Source: Anaerolineae bacterium (lineage in GTDB: Bacteria; Chloroflexota; Anaerolineae; Anaerolineales; Villigracilaceae). Taken from it: a DNA stretch of 64,000 nt. The notes under the pieces were generated by a model. The model saw nothing but the letters and a program-made list of their open reading frames with translations. It was not told the origin of the DNA and did not search any database. Location of the stretch: the NCBI GenBank assembly GCA_021324435.1, contig JAJPIZ010000011.1:56989-120988 (forward strand), in the 5' to 3' direction. Every line of letters starts with the position of its first letter. Position 1 is the stretch's first letter. This document shows, one piece after another, positions 52,743 through 61,211 of the stretch. The position numbers and the translations under genes are program-made.

Positions 52743-53090
52743 TTAATTATCGCGGAAGCCGTATCTTTGTATGATCGCCTGAATCACTTGCTCGTCTTTC
52801 GGCTTAAGCGCAAGAATCTCGAAGCCCGTGTTGAAATGATTTGGGTCTACATCCGGCTCGCACCAAATACTTTTCACTGTGAGGTTCAAATACGGTTGCT
52901 CGTCTATGTCATCAGTAACTTCCAGCTTTATTTGCTGAGTCGTTCCAACCGAAAAAGGCTTATCGCTGAGGAGCATCAACCCTTGCAGTGTGATGTCTAC
53001 CAAGTGGCCCAATAGTGTTGTTGCTTTTTCGTCAAAGACGCGGCCATAGTACAACAGGTACTTGCGCTTGGTTTTCCTTCGGTCGTCCAT
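52743..53090 (-). CDS. PilZ-domain protein
   Basis: A 115-residue single PilZ domain, a cyclic-di-GMP receptor fold. The N-terminal Arg cluster DDRRKTKRKYLLYY supplies the RxxxR motif; the D/N-x-S-x-x-G motif is DITLQG, with Thr for Ser. No output domain is attached. The ATG at 53090 is preferred; a GTG two codons earlier is possible. Confidence 0.75.
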   Translation of the reverse strand: MDDRRKTKRKYLLYYGRVFDEKATTLLGHLVDITLQGLMLLSDKPFSVGTTQQIKLEVTDDIDEQPYLNLTVKSIWCEPDVDPNHFNTGFEILALKPKDEQVIQAIIQRYGFRDN

Positions 53091-53135
53091 AATCACATCT
53101 TACATAGTTTACTACGGACTGCCGTTATTAAATCA

Positions 53136-54014
53136 TTACTTTTTGACAGCTTGCGCAATCGCCGCAACATGCTCTGGCGTGGACCCGCAACATCCGCCGA
53201 CGACGCGCGCGCCAAGAGCAATGTACTTTTTGGCGTATTCTGCCATTTCCAGCGGCGTTACATCGTAAATAGTCTGCGTTCCTTCGAGGCGAGGCATTCC
53301 TGCGTTGGGCTTGGCCCACAAGGGAACGCCCGCCTCAGCCGCGGAATATTCTTTGATGATGGTCTCCATATTTTCGAGCGTAGTCCCGCAGTTCGCTCCG
53401 ACCAGCGCGGCTCCCATTGCCTTATATTTTTTCACAACATCCGCGGGCTTGACTCCCATCATGGTACGCGTGCCGCGGTCGTAACTAAACGAAACGACAA
53501 TCGGCAGGTCGGTCACGGAGCGCGCGCCGTCGAACGCGGCAGTTGCTTCTTCAAACGCAAAGTGAGTTTCGATCACCAGCAAGTCTGCGCCACCTTCTGC
53601 CAAAGCTTTGGCCTGTTCGGCGAACGCGGCTGTGGCATCCTCAGGTGTGACCGGACCGTAAGGCTTCAGCAGTTGGCCGAGCGGACCAATCGAACCGGCC
53701 ACCAGCACATTGTCCCGCGCGGACGCGGCCTGACGCGCAAGTTCGACGGCGCGTTTGTTGATCTCGATTGCTTGATCTGCATATTTCGCGCCTTTCATGC
53801 GAAGGCGCGTCCCGCCGAAAGTGCAAGTCAGGATGATGTCTGAACCTGCCGCGACGAACGCCCGCTCCAGGTCAAGGATTTTTTCGGGATGGTCGAAGAC
53901 CCAATCTTCCGTGTGTGTTCCTGCCGCAAGCCCAACCTTTTGCAAATTGGTCCCGGTCGCGCCATCCGCAACCAGAATCTCTCCGTTGTCCAATCGTTCA
54001 AGAAACTTGTTCAT
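53136..54014 (-). CDS. Homocysteine S-methyltransferase (stand-alone MetH N-terminal-like module)
   Basis: The 292-residue TIM-barrel protein transfers a methyl group to homocysteine, giving methionine. Zinc ligands are visible: Cys209 in GANCGTT and Cys275-Cys276 in GGCCGSTPEH. DGATGTNLQ at the N-terminus is the homocysteine-binding strand. It has no folate or cobalamin domain of its own. It is the last gene of the corrinoid operon, overlapping the reactivator gene by 4 bases, so the likely methyl donor is the operon's corrinoid protein; S-methylmethionine or betaine as donor is the alternative. Confidence 0.88.
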   Translation of the reverse strand: MNKFLERLDNGEILVADGATGTNLQKVGLAAGTHTEDWVFDHPEKILDLERAFVAAGSDIILTCTFGGTRLRMKGAKYADQAIEINKRAVELARQAASARDNVLVAGSIGPLGQLLKPYGPVTPEDATAAFAEQAKALAEGGADLLVIETHFAFEEATAAFDGARSVTDLPIVVSFSYDRGTRTMMGVKPADVVKKYKAMGAALVGANCGTTLENMETIIKEYSAAEAGVPLWAKPNAGMPRLEGTQTIYDVTPLEMAEYAKKYIALGARVVGGCCGSTPEHVAAIAQAVKK

Positions 54015-56083
54015 CGCTTCCCTCCCGAAAATTGTTTCGCCATCGCATCGGTCGTCTGTTTTGGAATTAAATGCGCAACATGTGGAAATGGTTCATTCAT
54101 GTGTGGGAAATTCATTGCCAGCATGAATTGGTTTTGAAAATCCTGATCGGTCGGTAACTCATATCTCGTCACGCGCGCCGCGACCTCCATCGCCTCGCGC
54201 CGCTTCTCGACATTCAACAGCGCAATGCGCGCGCCGTCGCCTGCCGAGTTGCCCACCGCGAAAACATTTTCCAATGCGCAATCCGGGATCATGCCGATCA
54301 GCATGGCTTTGGTTTTATCAATGTATGTCCCAAATGCGCCCGCCAGCAAAATTTTATCCGGTGTCTGCAAACCGAATTGTTTGAGCAGTGTGCGCGCCGC
54401 GACGTACAGCGCGCCTTTTGCAAGTTGAACTTGCCGCACATCTCCCTGCGTGATGACGATGTCGTGACCGATGGATGTATCCTCCGCAAAGGCGATGACG
54501 TATTCCGCGCCTTTCTCGCCTATGCGGACTCGCCGCGTCGTTCCGCCCTCGGAGCGGAATCTGCCCCGAGCATCCACAATCCCAACCCGAAATAATTCCG
54601 CCACCGCGTCGATGACGGCTGATCCGCAAATCCCTTTGGGTTCGCCTTCGTTCCATTTCTCCTCGCCGATGATCTTCCAGCGCGCTTCCAGAGTTTTCTG
54701 GTCAATCTCGACATGCTCGATGGCTCCCGGGGCGGCGCGCATCCCATGTTCGATGTGCGCGCCTTCAAGCGCTGGCCCGGTCGGAGTGGATGCGCACAAG
54801 AGTCTGTTTTTATTGCCCAACACAAGCTCTGCGTTTGTGCCGATGTCAATGATGAGCCAGTTTTCATCCTGTTTGTATGGCTCCTCAGCGATCAGTACTC
54901 CGCTTGTATCCGCGCCGATGAACGAAGCAATCACGGGAAGGACGTGTACAGTCGCGGATGGGTTGATTTTCAGTCCAAGTTCGCGGGCTTTTATGTCTAC
55001 CGAATGGAATATCGTAGGTGCAAACGGTGCCGAGCCAAGTTGTCGGACCGGCAAATTCAGAAAAAGATGGTGCATCGTCGTGTTGCCAACGACAGTCATT
55101 TCGAGAATATCGTCCGTTTTCATGTCGTTCTGAGGAGCATCCTGCTCTGAAGCAGTCTCCTTGCGTGCGTTAGCGGACTGAACTGCTCTTGCCAACATTT
55201 GATTGAGTGTGCCAATTACCGCGTTGTGTAATTTTTCCAACCCGTCCGCATGCGTGATCGTGTATTGAATCCGCGACATCACATCTTCTCCGTATACAAT
55301 CTGCGGATTCATTTCCGACTCTGCCGCGAGGATCTCGCCATTTTCCAGGTTGCATAGATATAACGCGAGGGTCGTCGAGCCGATGTCCACCGCCGCGCCG
55401 CAGAGCTTCTCCGAAAGTCCCGGTTCGACGCGGATCACTTCTTTGTCCTGCCAGACAGAAACCGTCACGCGCCAATTTGCTTCGCGCAGAGTCTCGGAAA
55501 GTGTTCGCAGGCAGTCGTAATCAATGATCAGGTCTTTGGGGCGCGGTAGATTCGGTTCGCCATTGCGAACCAGCCCGATGGATGTGGCAATCCCGCTTGC
55601 TAGCCGCTCCCAATCCGCTTTGGGATTCGAGAGGGTGGGCGGTCGCAGTTCCACAAGATATTTTCGGATGGATGGCTTGATTTCGATTGCGCGTTCGGTC
55701 GCAGATTTGCGAACGATCTGCTTATTGCCGCGGCTTTCTTCTGGAATGTTGATCAACACATCGCCGCGCACTTTTGCCTGACAGGCGAGACGCACTTGCC
55801 CGGCCTGCCAGCCGCGCGTGGCGAGCATTTTTGGGTGATGCGCAAAGTACGCGGCTTCTTCAGCCCTGATAGGCGTCAGGTTTTCGCGACTGGATGTAAT
55901 GCCATATCGCTCAAAGGTCCCTTCCTCGACAAGCACCTTGCATTTGCCGCAGGTTCCGTTTTCGGCGCAGATGGATTCGATGTCCGCGCCGAGTTGGCGC
56001 GCCGCGTTTCGAAGGTTTGTCCCCTCGTCCACTTCGCCGCGGCGGCCGGAAGGTTGCAGAATGACAGTATGTTTTTGTGTCAT
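54011..56083 (-). CDS. Corrinoid-reactivating ferredoxin/ASKHA protein (RamA/RACo-like, DUF4445)
   Basis: The 690-residue protein has an N-terminal 2Fe-2S ferredoxin domain (Cys39, Cys45, Cys48, Cys101), a middle linker domain and a C-terminal ASKHA-type ATPase (CGAAVDIGSTTLALYL, later GAFGTYIDK and VGNSAGDGARIALLN). Such proteins reductively re-activate Co(II) corrinoid proteins in ATP-dependent fashion. A dispersed repeat encodes residues about 307-321 (KETASEQDAPQND) in a variable loop. The start at 56083 overlaps the upstream gene's stop (ATGA); an upstream in-frame extension is antisense-like and rejected. Confidence 0.9.
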   Translation of the reverse strand: MTQKHTVILQPSGRRGEVDEGTNLRNAARQLGADIESICAENGTCGKCKVLVEEGTFERYGITSSRENLTPIRAEEAAYFAHHPKMLATRGWQAGQVRLACQAKVRGDVLINIPEESRGNKQIVRKSATERAIEIKPSIRKYLVELRPPTLSNPKADWERLASGIATSIGLVRNGEPNLPRPKDLIIDYDCLRTLSETLREANWRVTVSVWQDKEVIRVEPGLSEKLCGAAVDIGSTTLALYLCNLENGEILAAESEMNPQIVYGEDVMSRIQYTITHADGLEKLHNAVIGTLNQMLARAVQSANARKETASEQDAPQNDMKTDDILEMTVVGNTTMHHLFLNLPVRQLGSAPFAPTIFHSVDIKARELGLKINPSATVHVLPVIASFIGADTSGVLIAEEPYKQDENWLIIDIGTNAELVLGNKNRLLCASTPTGPALEGAHIEHGMRAAPGAIEHVEIDQKTLEARWKIIGEEKWNEGEPKGICGSAVIDAVAELFRVGIVDARGRFRSEGGTTRRVRIGEKGAEYVIAFAEDTSIGHDIVITQGDVRQVQLAKGALYVAARTLLKQFGLQTPDKILLAGAFGTYIDKTKAMLIGMIPDCALENVFAVGNSAGDGARIALLNVEKRREAMEVAARVTRYELPTDQDFQNQFMLAMNFPHMNEPFPHVAHLIPKQTTDAMAKQFSGGKR
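55124..55139. repeat. Dispersed repeat core inside the corrinoid reactivator gene
   Basis: TGTCGTTCTGAGGAGC matches 63924-63939 (TGTCATTCTGAGGAGC) at 15 of 16 bases. It continues into a self-complementary GAGCATCCTGCTC and codes in frame for a poorly conserved loop. Confidence 0.65.
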
Positions 56084-56955
56084 ACCTTTGCAGGCTCGGC
56101 TCCCTGTTCGCGCAAAGCTTCGGTGTTGCGGAAGTATTTGATGAAGCGCGCCGCGTAGTTGTCGCGGCCAAGCAACAGGTCTGAGGCCCGAATCGTCGTT
56201 CCGAGTTTGATCGGGTCGGTGATCGAACAAGTCGCTCCGGCTTGAATTGCCATCGCCAAAAAAGTCTGATTGACCGTCAAGCGATCAGGCAATCCGAACG
56301 AGACGTTGCTCGCGCCGAGGTTGATATTGACGTCAAATTCTTTGCGGATCAATTCAATCGTTTGAAGCGTGACCAGCGCGGCTTTGCTGTCGGAGCCGAC
56401 GGTCAGCACAAGCGGATCAATGATGACATCCTCAATCGGGATTCCCATTTTCGCGGCCCGCTGGAGAATTTTCTCGGCGACCGCGACGCGTTCCTCGGGA
56501 GTCTTCGGAATGCCATTGTCATCCATGGTCAAGCCGATGACCGCCGCGCCGCGCTCCTTGACCAATGGCAGGATGGCTTCCAGTCTCTTCTCTTCGCCGC
56601 TGACCGAGTTAACAAGCGGTTTGCCGGGCGCGGCTTTCAAACCGGCTCTGAGCACATCCGGGTTGGCCGAATCGAGGCAGAGCGGCACGTCCACGCTTTC
56701 AGCCGCGGCCGTGACCACTTTAACGACAGCCGCCACCTCGTCCAGGCCCGGAACGCCAACGTTGATATCCAGCGCGTCCGCGCCCCAGGCCACTTGTCGC
56801 TCTGCGAGTTGGCGCGCGAAATCGAATCTGCCTTCCTGCAACGCCGCGGCCAGTTTCTTGTTGCCGGTTGGATTGATCTTCTCCCCGATGATGACGAAAG
56901 GCTTGTCAATTCCAATCGTCACTTCTTTTTTCCCGCTCCTCAAAATGGTGTGCAT
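56080..56955 (-). CDS. Methyltetrahydrofolate:corrinoid methyltransferase (MeTr/AcsE-like)
   Basis: The 291-residue pterin-binding TIM barrel has FVIIGEKINPTGNKKLAAAL, ADALDINVGVPG, VPLCLDSANPDVL and PLVNSVSGEEKR, the DHPS-like features of MeTr and of the folate module of MetH. GGTDxxN-like folate residues are seen as NINLGASNVSFGLP. It moves methyl groups between tetrahydrofolate and the corrinoid protein; in this operon the direction is probably from corrinoid to folate. GGAGGAGGAA precedes the start. Confidence 0.9.
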   Translation of the reverse strand: MHTILRSGKKEVTIGIDKPFVIIGEKINPTGNKKLAAALQEGRFDFARQLAERQVAWGADALDINVGVPGLDEVAAVVKVVTAAAESVDVPLCLDSANPDVLRAGLKAAPGKPLVNSVSGEEKRLEAILPLVKERGAAVIGLTMDDNGIPKTPEERVAVAEKILQRAAKMGIPIEDVIIDPLVLTVGSDSKAALVTLQTIELIRKEFDVNINLGASNVSFGLPDRLTVNQTFLAMAIQAGATCSITDPIKLGTTIRASDLLLGRDNYAARFIKYFRNTEALREQGAEPAKV

Positions 56956-56975
56956 GTTCCTCCTCCTCGAACGTT

Positions 56976-58145
56976 TTACTGCTTTGCGCCCTCCCGCAGG
57001 AATCGCAAAGCAGTCTCTGCCAGGATGGCCGTGCCGATGGGCAAAGCGCGCTCATCGAGATCGAGACGCGGGTGATGAAGATAGCGCTCATCGCCCTCGA
57101 TACGTGTGCCGAGCGTGAACATCGCGCCGGGCGCCATCTGCGTGAATGAACCAAAATCTTCTGCGCCGAGTTCCTTCGGGATTGGCGAGACATGTTCCGC
57201 GCCGAGCAAATCTATTGCTACTGATTCGATCAACGTGGCCGCGACCGTGTGATTGATCATCGGCGGCGCGCCGATCTCAAAACGCAGTTCGTAATCGCCG
57301 CCGAGCGGTTTCGCCAACTCGAAGGCGCGTGTGATTTCATCGTGGATTTGCTTTTGAACTTTCATATCCGTGAAGCGAAGCGTGCCCGAAATATCCACAT
57401 GAGACGGAATGACGTTTTGTGTAAAGCCGCCGTTGAATGTTCCGATGCTGACCACTGCCGGATCGAACGGATGAATTCGCCGCGAGATGATCCCATATAA
57501 AGCCATCATCACGTGCGTCGCGATATAAAATGGGTCAACCGATTTGCTCGGGTATGCGCCATGCCCGCCTTTCCCGAGGATACGACCGTACCACGAATCA
57601 ACTCCACCCGACGAGGGCCCGTCGCTGATGTGAATATCTCCGACGCGGGTGGATGGGTCAACATGCAGGGCGATGACCATGTCCACGCCTTCCATCGCGC
57701 CGTCTTGAATCATGCGCGGCGCGCCGCTGATACCTTCTTCGTCACCGGCTTCTTCCGATGGTTGAAACAGAAAGCGAACCTTGCCTGGAAATTTTTCTTT
57801 GGTCAATAAAGTTGCTACGCCTAGAGCCATGGCGGTGTGCGAGTCGTGTCCGCAGGCGTGCATTGTGCCATCGTTTTGCGATTTGTACGGCACATCGTTG
57901 GCCTCCAAAATTGGAAGCGCATCCATGTCCGCGCGGATGGCGATGCACGGGCCGCGATCATCTCCCAGATCGGCGACCACGCCCGTTCGTCCGACATTGC
58001 GGCGGACGCGGTAACCGAGCTTTTCCAACTCTTCCGCCACCCGCGCAGATGTGCGAAGTTCGCGGAATCCCAGTTCGGGGTGCATGTGAAAATCGCGCCG
58101 CCATTCGATGATGTCTTCCTGAATATGATAAGACTGCTTCAACAT
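56976..58145 (-). CDS. M20-family amidohydrolase
   Basis: A 389-residue metallohydrolase of the N-acyl amino acid amidohydrolase/hippurate hydrolase group. N-terminal RRDFHMHPELGFRE, metal-site MHACGHDSHTAM (Cys98, His100), FQPSEEAGDEEG with catalytic Glu pair, and the C-terminal DFGSFTQMAPGAMF are visible. It lies between mttB and the MeTr gene with 9- and 20-base gaps, so it probably belongs to the pathway, perhaps releasing a methylated amine from an acyl conjugate. The substrate is not deducible. Confidence 0.88.
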   Translation of the reverse strand: MLKQSYHIQEDIIEWRRDFHMHPELGFRELRTSARVAEELEKLGYRVRRNVGRTGVVADLGDDRGPCIAIRADMDALPILEANDVPYKSQNDGTMHACGHDSHTAMALGVATLLTKEKFPGKVRFLFQPSEEAGDEEGISGAPRMIQDGAMEGVDMVIALHVDPSTRVGDIHISDGPSSGGVDSWYGRILGKGGHGAYPSKSVDPFYIATHVMMALYGIISRRIHPFDPAVVSIGTFNGGFTQNVIPSHVDISGTLRFTDMKVQKQIHDEITRAFELAKPLGGDYELRFEIGAPPMINHTVAATLIESVAIDLLGAEHVSPIPKELGAEDFGSFTQMAPGAMFTLGTRIEGDERYLHHPRLDLDERALPIGTAILAETALRFLREGAKQ

Positions 58146-58154
58146 CTTTCACCT

Positions 58155-59612
58155 CTAATCAAGATTGGGAAGTTTCTCCAATCCGGCTTCGCGCGCCAGG
58201 TGCTGGACAATGGATGTCAACTCTTTTTCTTTGTCCAATGCGATTTGCGGCCGTTGATATTCTTTTAGCAATTGCGCTGTTCGGATTTTGGCGCGCTCGA
58301 ATGTATCGAGACTGCCCGACTGTTGCCAGCCGCGGATGGAGTCGCGGTCAATTATAGTGGATGGAAGATGCTGTTCGGTTTGGAATAATTCGCGCGTGAC
58401 TTTTTGCTTGAGGAAATCGCCTTTGAAATTGATGCCCTCAAAGAAAGCAGTCGCCAGCGTTTCGGTGCGGACCTCGAGGCCGGCCAGCAGACGTTTGGCC
58501 ATGGCCACCGCCTCGGCGTCCACCACCAGCTTCTCCGCGCTCTGGCAGGCGAGGAAGTCCAACATTCCCGCGCCGGAGATCATGTTGACTCCCGCCAGCG
58601 CGCCGATGATCGCGCCCACGCCGCTTTCGAGTCCGGCTTGAGCATCAACGATCTTTGAATCGCTTCCGCCGAGGTAACAATGCGTTGGCAATTCCAGCGA
58701 CTTTCCAACCTGCGCGTACGACGCATCAATCATGGCTGTCTCGACCGCGCCCATCGGCGTCGTGCCTTTGCGCATGTCGAAGATGGCAGGCGCCCCTCCC
58801 CAAACGATGGGCGAGCCGGGCTTTGCCAACTGATGAATCGTGATCCCGCTTAGACATTCTGCCGCATGTTGAGTCACCGACCCGACCAATGTCACCGGCG
58901 CGGCGGCTCCGGCCAGCGGCATGGACACGATTTCCGCGGGCACACCGGAGCGCGCCAACGCTATGAGATTCTCCGCGCCAAACTTGCTCCAAATCAGCGG
59001 TGGGGATGGGCAAATATCGAACACAGCCTGCGGTTTTTCGGCCAACGCCGCGCGGCTACCCGCGAACAAAGCCACCATGTCAATCATGGCCTCAAGCGTT
59101 TTTATTCCGAATGCCCCTGTGACGATGGGCTTGACCGAGTGCATCAGCACGATATAAAGCCGATACAAATCGCCAATGGATTTTGGGACTTCGTCGCATA
59201 CAACTGCGGTAGATTGCGCGTCATACTGCGGAATCATTTCCGCCACTTTGACCAATCGAATCAGATCGGGTGTATGCGCGGTTTTGTGCTCCAGTGTTTC
59301 CGGGTCTAAAACATGAACGCCGGACGAACCGGGATCAAAGTGGACGTTGTTTCCACCGTAGGTTACTTTGCAGTTGCCTTGTCTGTCGAAAAGATAAAAT
59401 GTTTTCGGAACGGTTCGAACTGCCTCGCGCACGACCTTCTCGGGAATCTTCACGACCTCCGTCGTTTCGTCTGCTTGTGCGCCAGCCCCGGCCAGTAATT
59501 TACGCGCCGCCGCAGACTGCACCTTGATGCCCGGGTTCATCATCAACTGAAAGGCTTCGTCGAGGATGCGGTCTGTTAATTCTTTTGAAAGCAGTTCAAG
59601 TTTGGGTTGCAT
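58155..59612 (-). CDS. MttB-family (non-pyrrolysine) methyltransferase A
   Basis: A 485-residue TIM-barrel methyltransferase of the trimethylamine methyltransferase superfamily. Core motifs include FDPGSSGVHVLDPETLE, PGSPIVWGGAPAIFDMR and LGGSDSKIVDAQAGLESG. The reading frame has no internal TAG, so it is of the MtgB-like class, whose known members demethylate glycine betaine, carnitine, proline betaine or butyrobetaine, not the pyrrolysine class. It differs strongly from the paralogue upstream. No clear Shine-Dalgarno precedes the ATG. Confidence 0.88.
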   Translation of the reverse strand: MQPKLELLSKELTDRILDEAFQLMMNPGIKVQSAAARKLLAGAGAQADETTEVVKIPEKVVREAVRTVPKTFYLFDRQGNCKVTYGGNNVHFDPGSSGVHVLDPETLEHKTAHTPDLIRLVKVAEMIPQYDAQSTAVVCDEVPKSIGDLYRLYIVLMHSVKPIVTGAFGIKTLEAMIDMVALFAGSRAALAEKPQAVFDICPSPPLIWSKFGAENLIALARSGVPAEIVSMPLAGAAAPVTLVGSVTQHAAECLSGITIHQLAKPGSPIVWGGAPAIFDMRKGTTPMGAVETAMIDASYAQVGKSLELPTHCYLGGSDSKIVDAQAGLESGVGAIIGALAGVNMISGAGMLDFLACQSAEKLVVDAEAVAMAKRLLAGLEVRTETLATAFFEGINFKGDFLKQKVTRELFQTEQHLPSTIIDRDSIRGWQQSGSLDTFERAKIRTAQLLKEYQRPQIALDKEKELTSIVQHLAREAGLEKLPNLD

Positions 59613-59658
59613 GGTATTTTAGGGGACAGAGAAGAGGGGATAAAAGTTCTCGCTCTTT

Positions 59659-59677
59659 CCCTTATCCCTTATCCCTT
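59659..59677. repeat. Heptanucleotide repeat (unit CCCTTAT) at the end of an mttB gene
   Basis: CCCTTAT occurs twice followed by CCCTT. On the minus strand the repeat encodes the last two residues and the TAA stop (59669-59671) of the second mttB gene. The rest of the 56-base gap to the next gene shows no other feature. Confidence 0.8.
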
Positions 59678-61123
59678 GTTCTCTAATTTTGTAATCATCT
59701 TTTCGAACTCTTTGCTCAACTTTGCATCCAGCGGATCGGGCTGATGCTCTGCAAGGGTCTTGCGGGCTTTGGCCAGCGCCCAATCGCGCGCGTCGTCTTT
59801 CTTTGATTCCCATTCGTTATATGGACGGCGATCCATGAATTGAGGCAGGAAGATATCGCGCATATGCTGGCGGGTATGTTTCTGGGTGAGGAAATTGCCG
59901 CTCGGTCCCACCGCCGCTATCACGTCCAGCGCGAGCGTTTCTTCATCCACAATAATTCCGCGCAGCGTCTTTTCGATGATCGAGAAGATTTCGCAGTCCA
60001 TCATCATTTCGGCGAATGACCAGATGCGGCTTCCGTGCAAAAAGCCAACGCCGAGGAGCATATCGGACATTACGATGCTTGCCATGAAAGTCGAAAGACT
60101 GTTTTCGATGCCTGCCTGCCAGTTTGGTTCTTTCGCGCCGGTGGCGAACGATCCCATCGAAAGCGGGATGTTGTAGAAATCAGCCAGCACATTGGTCGCC
60201 GCTCCAAACAGAAAATCCTCCGGGCCGCCGCCGGTGTACGCGCCTGTGCGCGGATCGGACGCGGTTTGAGCCGCGGCATAGAACACGGGCGCGCCGGGAT
60301 ACGCGAGTTGCAGCAAGGCCGTGCCTGCAATCACCTCCGCATTTCCAACTGCAAGATTGCCCGCCAGAGTTGCCGGACCGGTCGTAAGGCACGCGGCCAT
60401 GGTCATGAAGCCGGTCGGGATCCCGGCCTCCGCCGCGAGCAAAGCCGCCTCGACGGAGCCGCCATCATGTCCGAGAGGGGATGCAGTGCATTGCATCAAT
60501 GAAAGCACAGGTCGCTTGCGAAGCGCTTCTTTGCCTCCCGCGATCATGGCGGCCATTTCAATGGCGGTCTTTGCTTCCTGTTTGTTATAAATGCTTTCGG
60601 TCTGGACGTGCTTCGTTGAATTTTCCCAGATCGCTTTTATTTCATACAGCCCGCGCGTCTTTGCAGGCATATCCTGCGCGGAGACGGGCACCCAGTGAAA
60701 CGCGATTTCTTCCGTTGCGTCCGCGATGCGCGCGATCTCGACCACGTCTTGTAATTTCGATACGCGCCTTTGGCCCGTTTGAATGTCAATGACTTCGACG
60801 CCGCACCCATCTGTGCCGAGATAAACATGATTACCGTCCAAACATAAATCCTGATTTGGATCGCGCCCCGCCAGCGGATAAATCGGCGGACATTTTTTCA
60901 GCGCCGATTCGATGATCTCGCCTCTCACCTTGACCGTTTTGCGGGCGCGGTCAACTTCGGCTCCGTTCTCCGCCCAAATATTCAACGCGCGTTCCGACGG
61001 GAATTTCACCCCCACTTTTTCAATGATCCACAAAGTTGCATCATGAATCTTCTTGATCTCAGCCGGGGTCAAAATCTCCAGCTTCAGTTTTGGATTGGTA
61101 ATTGATTTTATGTTCTTTGTCAT
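59669..61123 (-). CDS. MttB-family (non-pyrrolysine) methyltransferase B
   Basis: A 484-residue MttB-superfamily protein: YLGTDGCGVEVIDIQTG, SLMQCTASPLGHDGGSVEAA, AYPGAPVFYAAAQTASDPR and AKEPNWQAGIENS. The last replaces the S-K-x-x-D-x-Q-x-G-x-E pattern of paralogue A, so the substrate pocket probably differs. The start at 61123 has GAGGG upstream; an in-frame start 24 bases earlier is possible. A large hairpin separates it from the corrinoid gene upstream. Its stop codon lies inside a heptamer repeat. Confidence 0.87.
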   Translation of the reverse strand: MTKNIKSITNPKLKLEILTPAEIKKIHDATLWIIEKVGVKFPSERALNIWAENGAEVDRARKTVKVRGEIIESALKKCPPIYPLAGRDPNQDLCLDGNHVYLGTDGCGVEVIDIQTGQRRVSKLQDVVEIARIADATEEIAFHWVPVSAQDMPAKTRGLYEIKAIWENSTKHVQTESIYNKQEAKTAIEMAAMIAGGKEALRKRPVLSLMQCTASPLGHDGGSVEAALLAAEAGIPTGFMTMAACLTTGPATLAGNLAVGNAEVIAGTALLQLAYPGAPVFYAAAQTASDPRTGAYTGGGPEDFLFGAATNVLADFYNIPLSMGSFATGAKEPNWQAGIENSLSTFMASIVMSDMLLGVGFLHGSRIWSFAEMMMDCEIFSIIEKTLRGIIVDEETLALDVIAAVGPSGNFLTQKHTRQHMRDIFLPQFMDRRPYNEWESKKDDARDWALAKARKTLAEHQPDPLDAKLSKEFEKMITKLENKG

Positions 61124-61141
61124 TGCGCCCTCGACGCGTCT

Positions 61142-61200
61142 TTTCACGAATTACGCATTACGGATTGCGCAAAGTAATGCGTGATTCGTAATGTGTGAAA
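61142..61200. repeat. Hairpin built from ATTACGC heptamers between corrinoid and mttB genes
   Basis: Left arm 61142-61161 and right arm 61174-61200 pair almost completely, with a 7-base length difference (one heptamer). Units ATTACGC, ATTACGG and ATTGCGC at 61150-61170 show the 7-base period. The hairpin ends 11 bases after the corrinoid gene's stop on the minus strand and precedes the mttB ribosome binding site. Confidence 0.78.
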
Positions 61201-61211
61201 TAAACAGAATC

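Noticed and set aside
58155..61123. Pyrrolysine (TAG-containing) MttB genes
   Set aside because: Both genes read through as single uninterrupted frames with sense codons, so no amber readthrough is needed.
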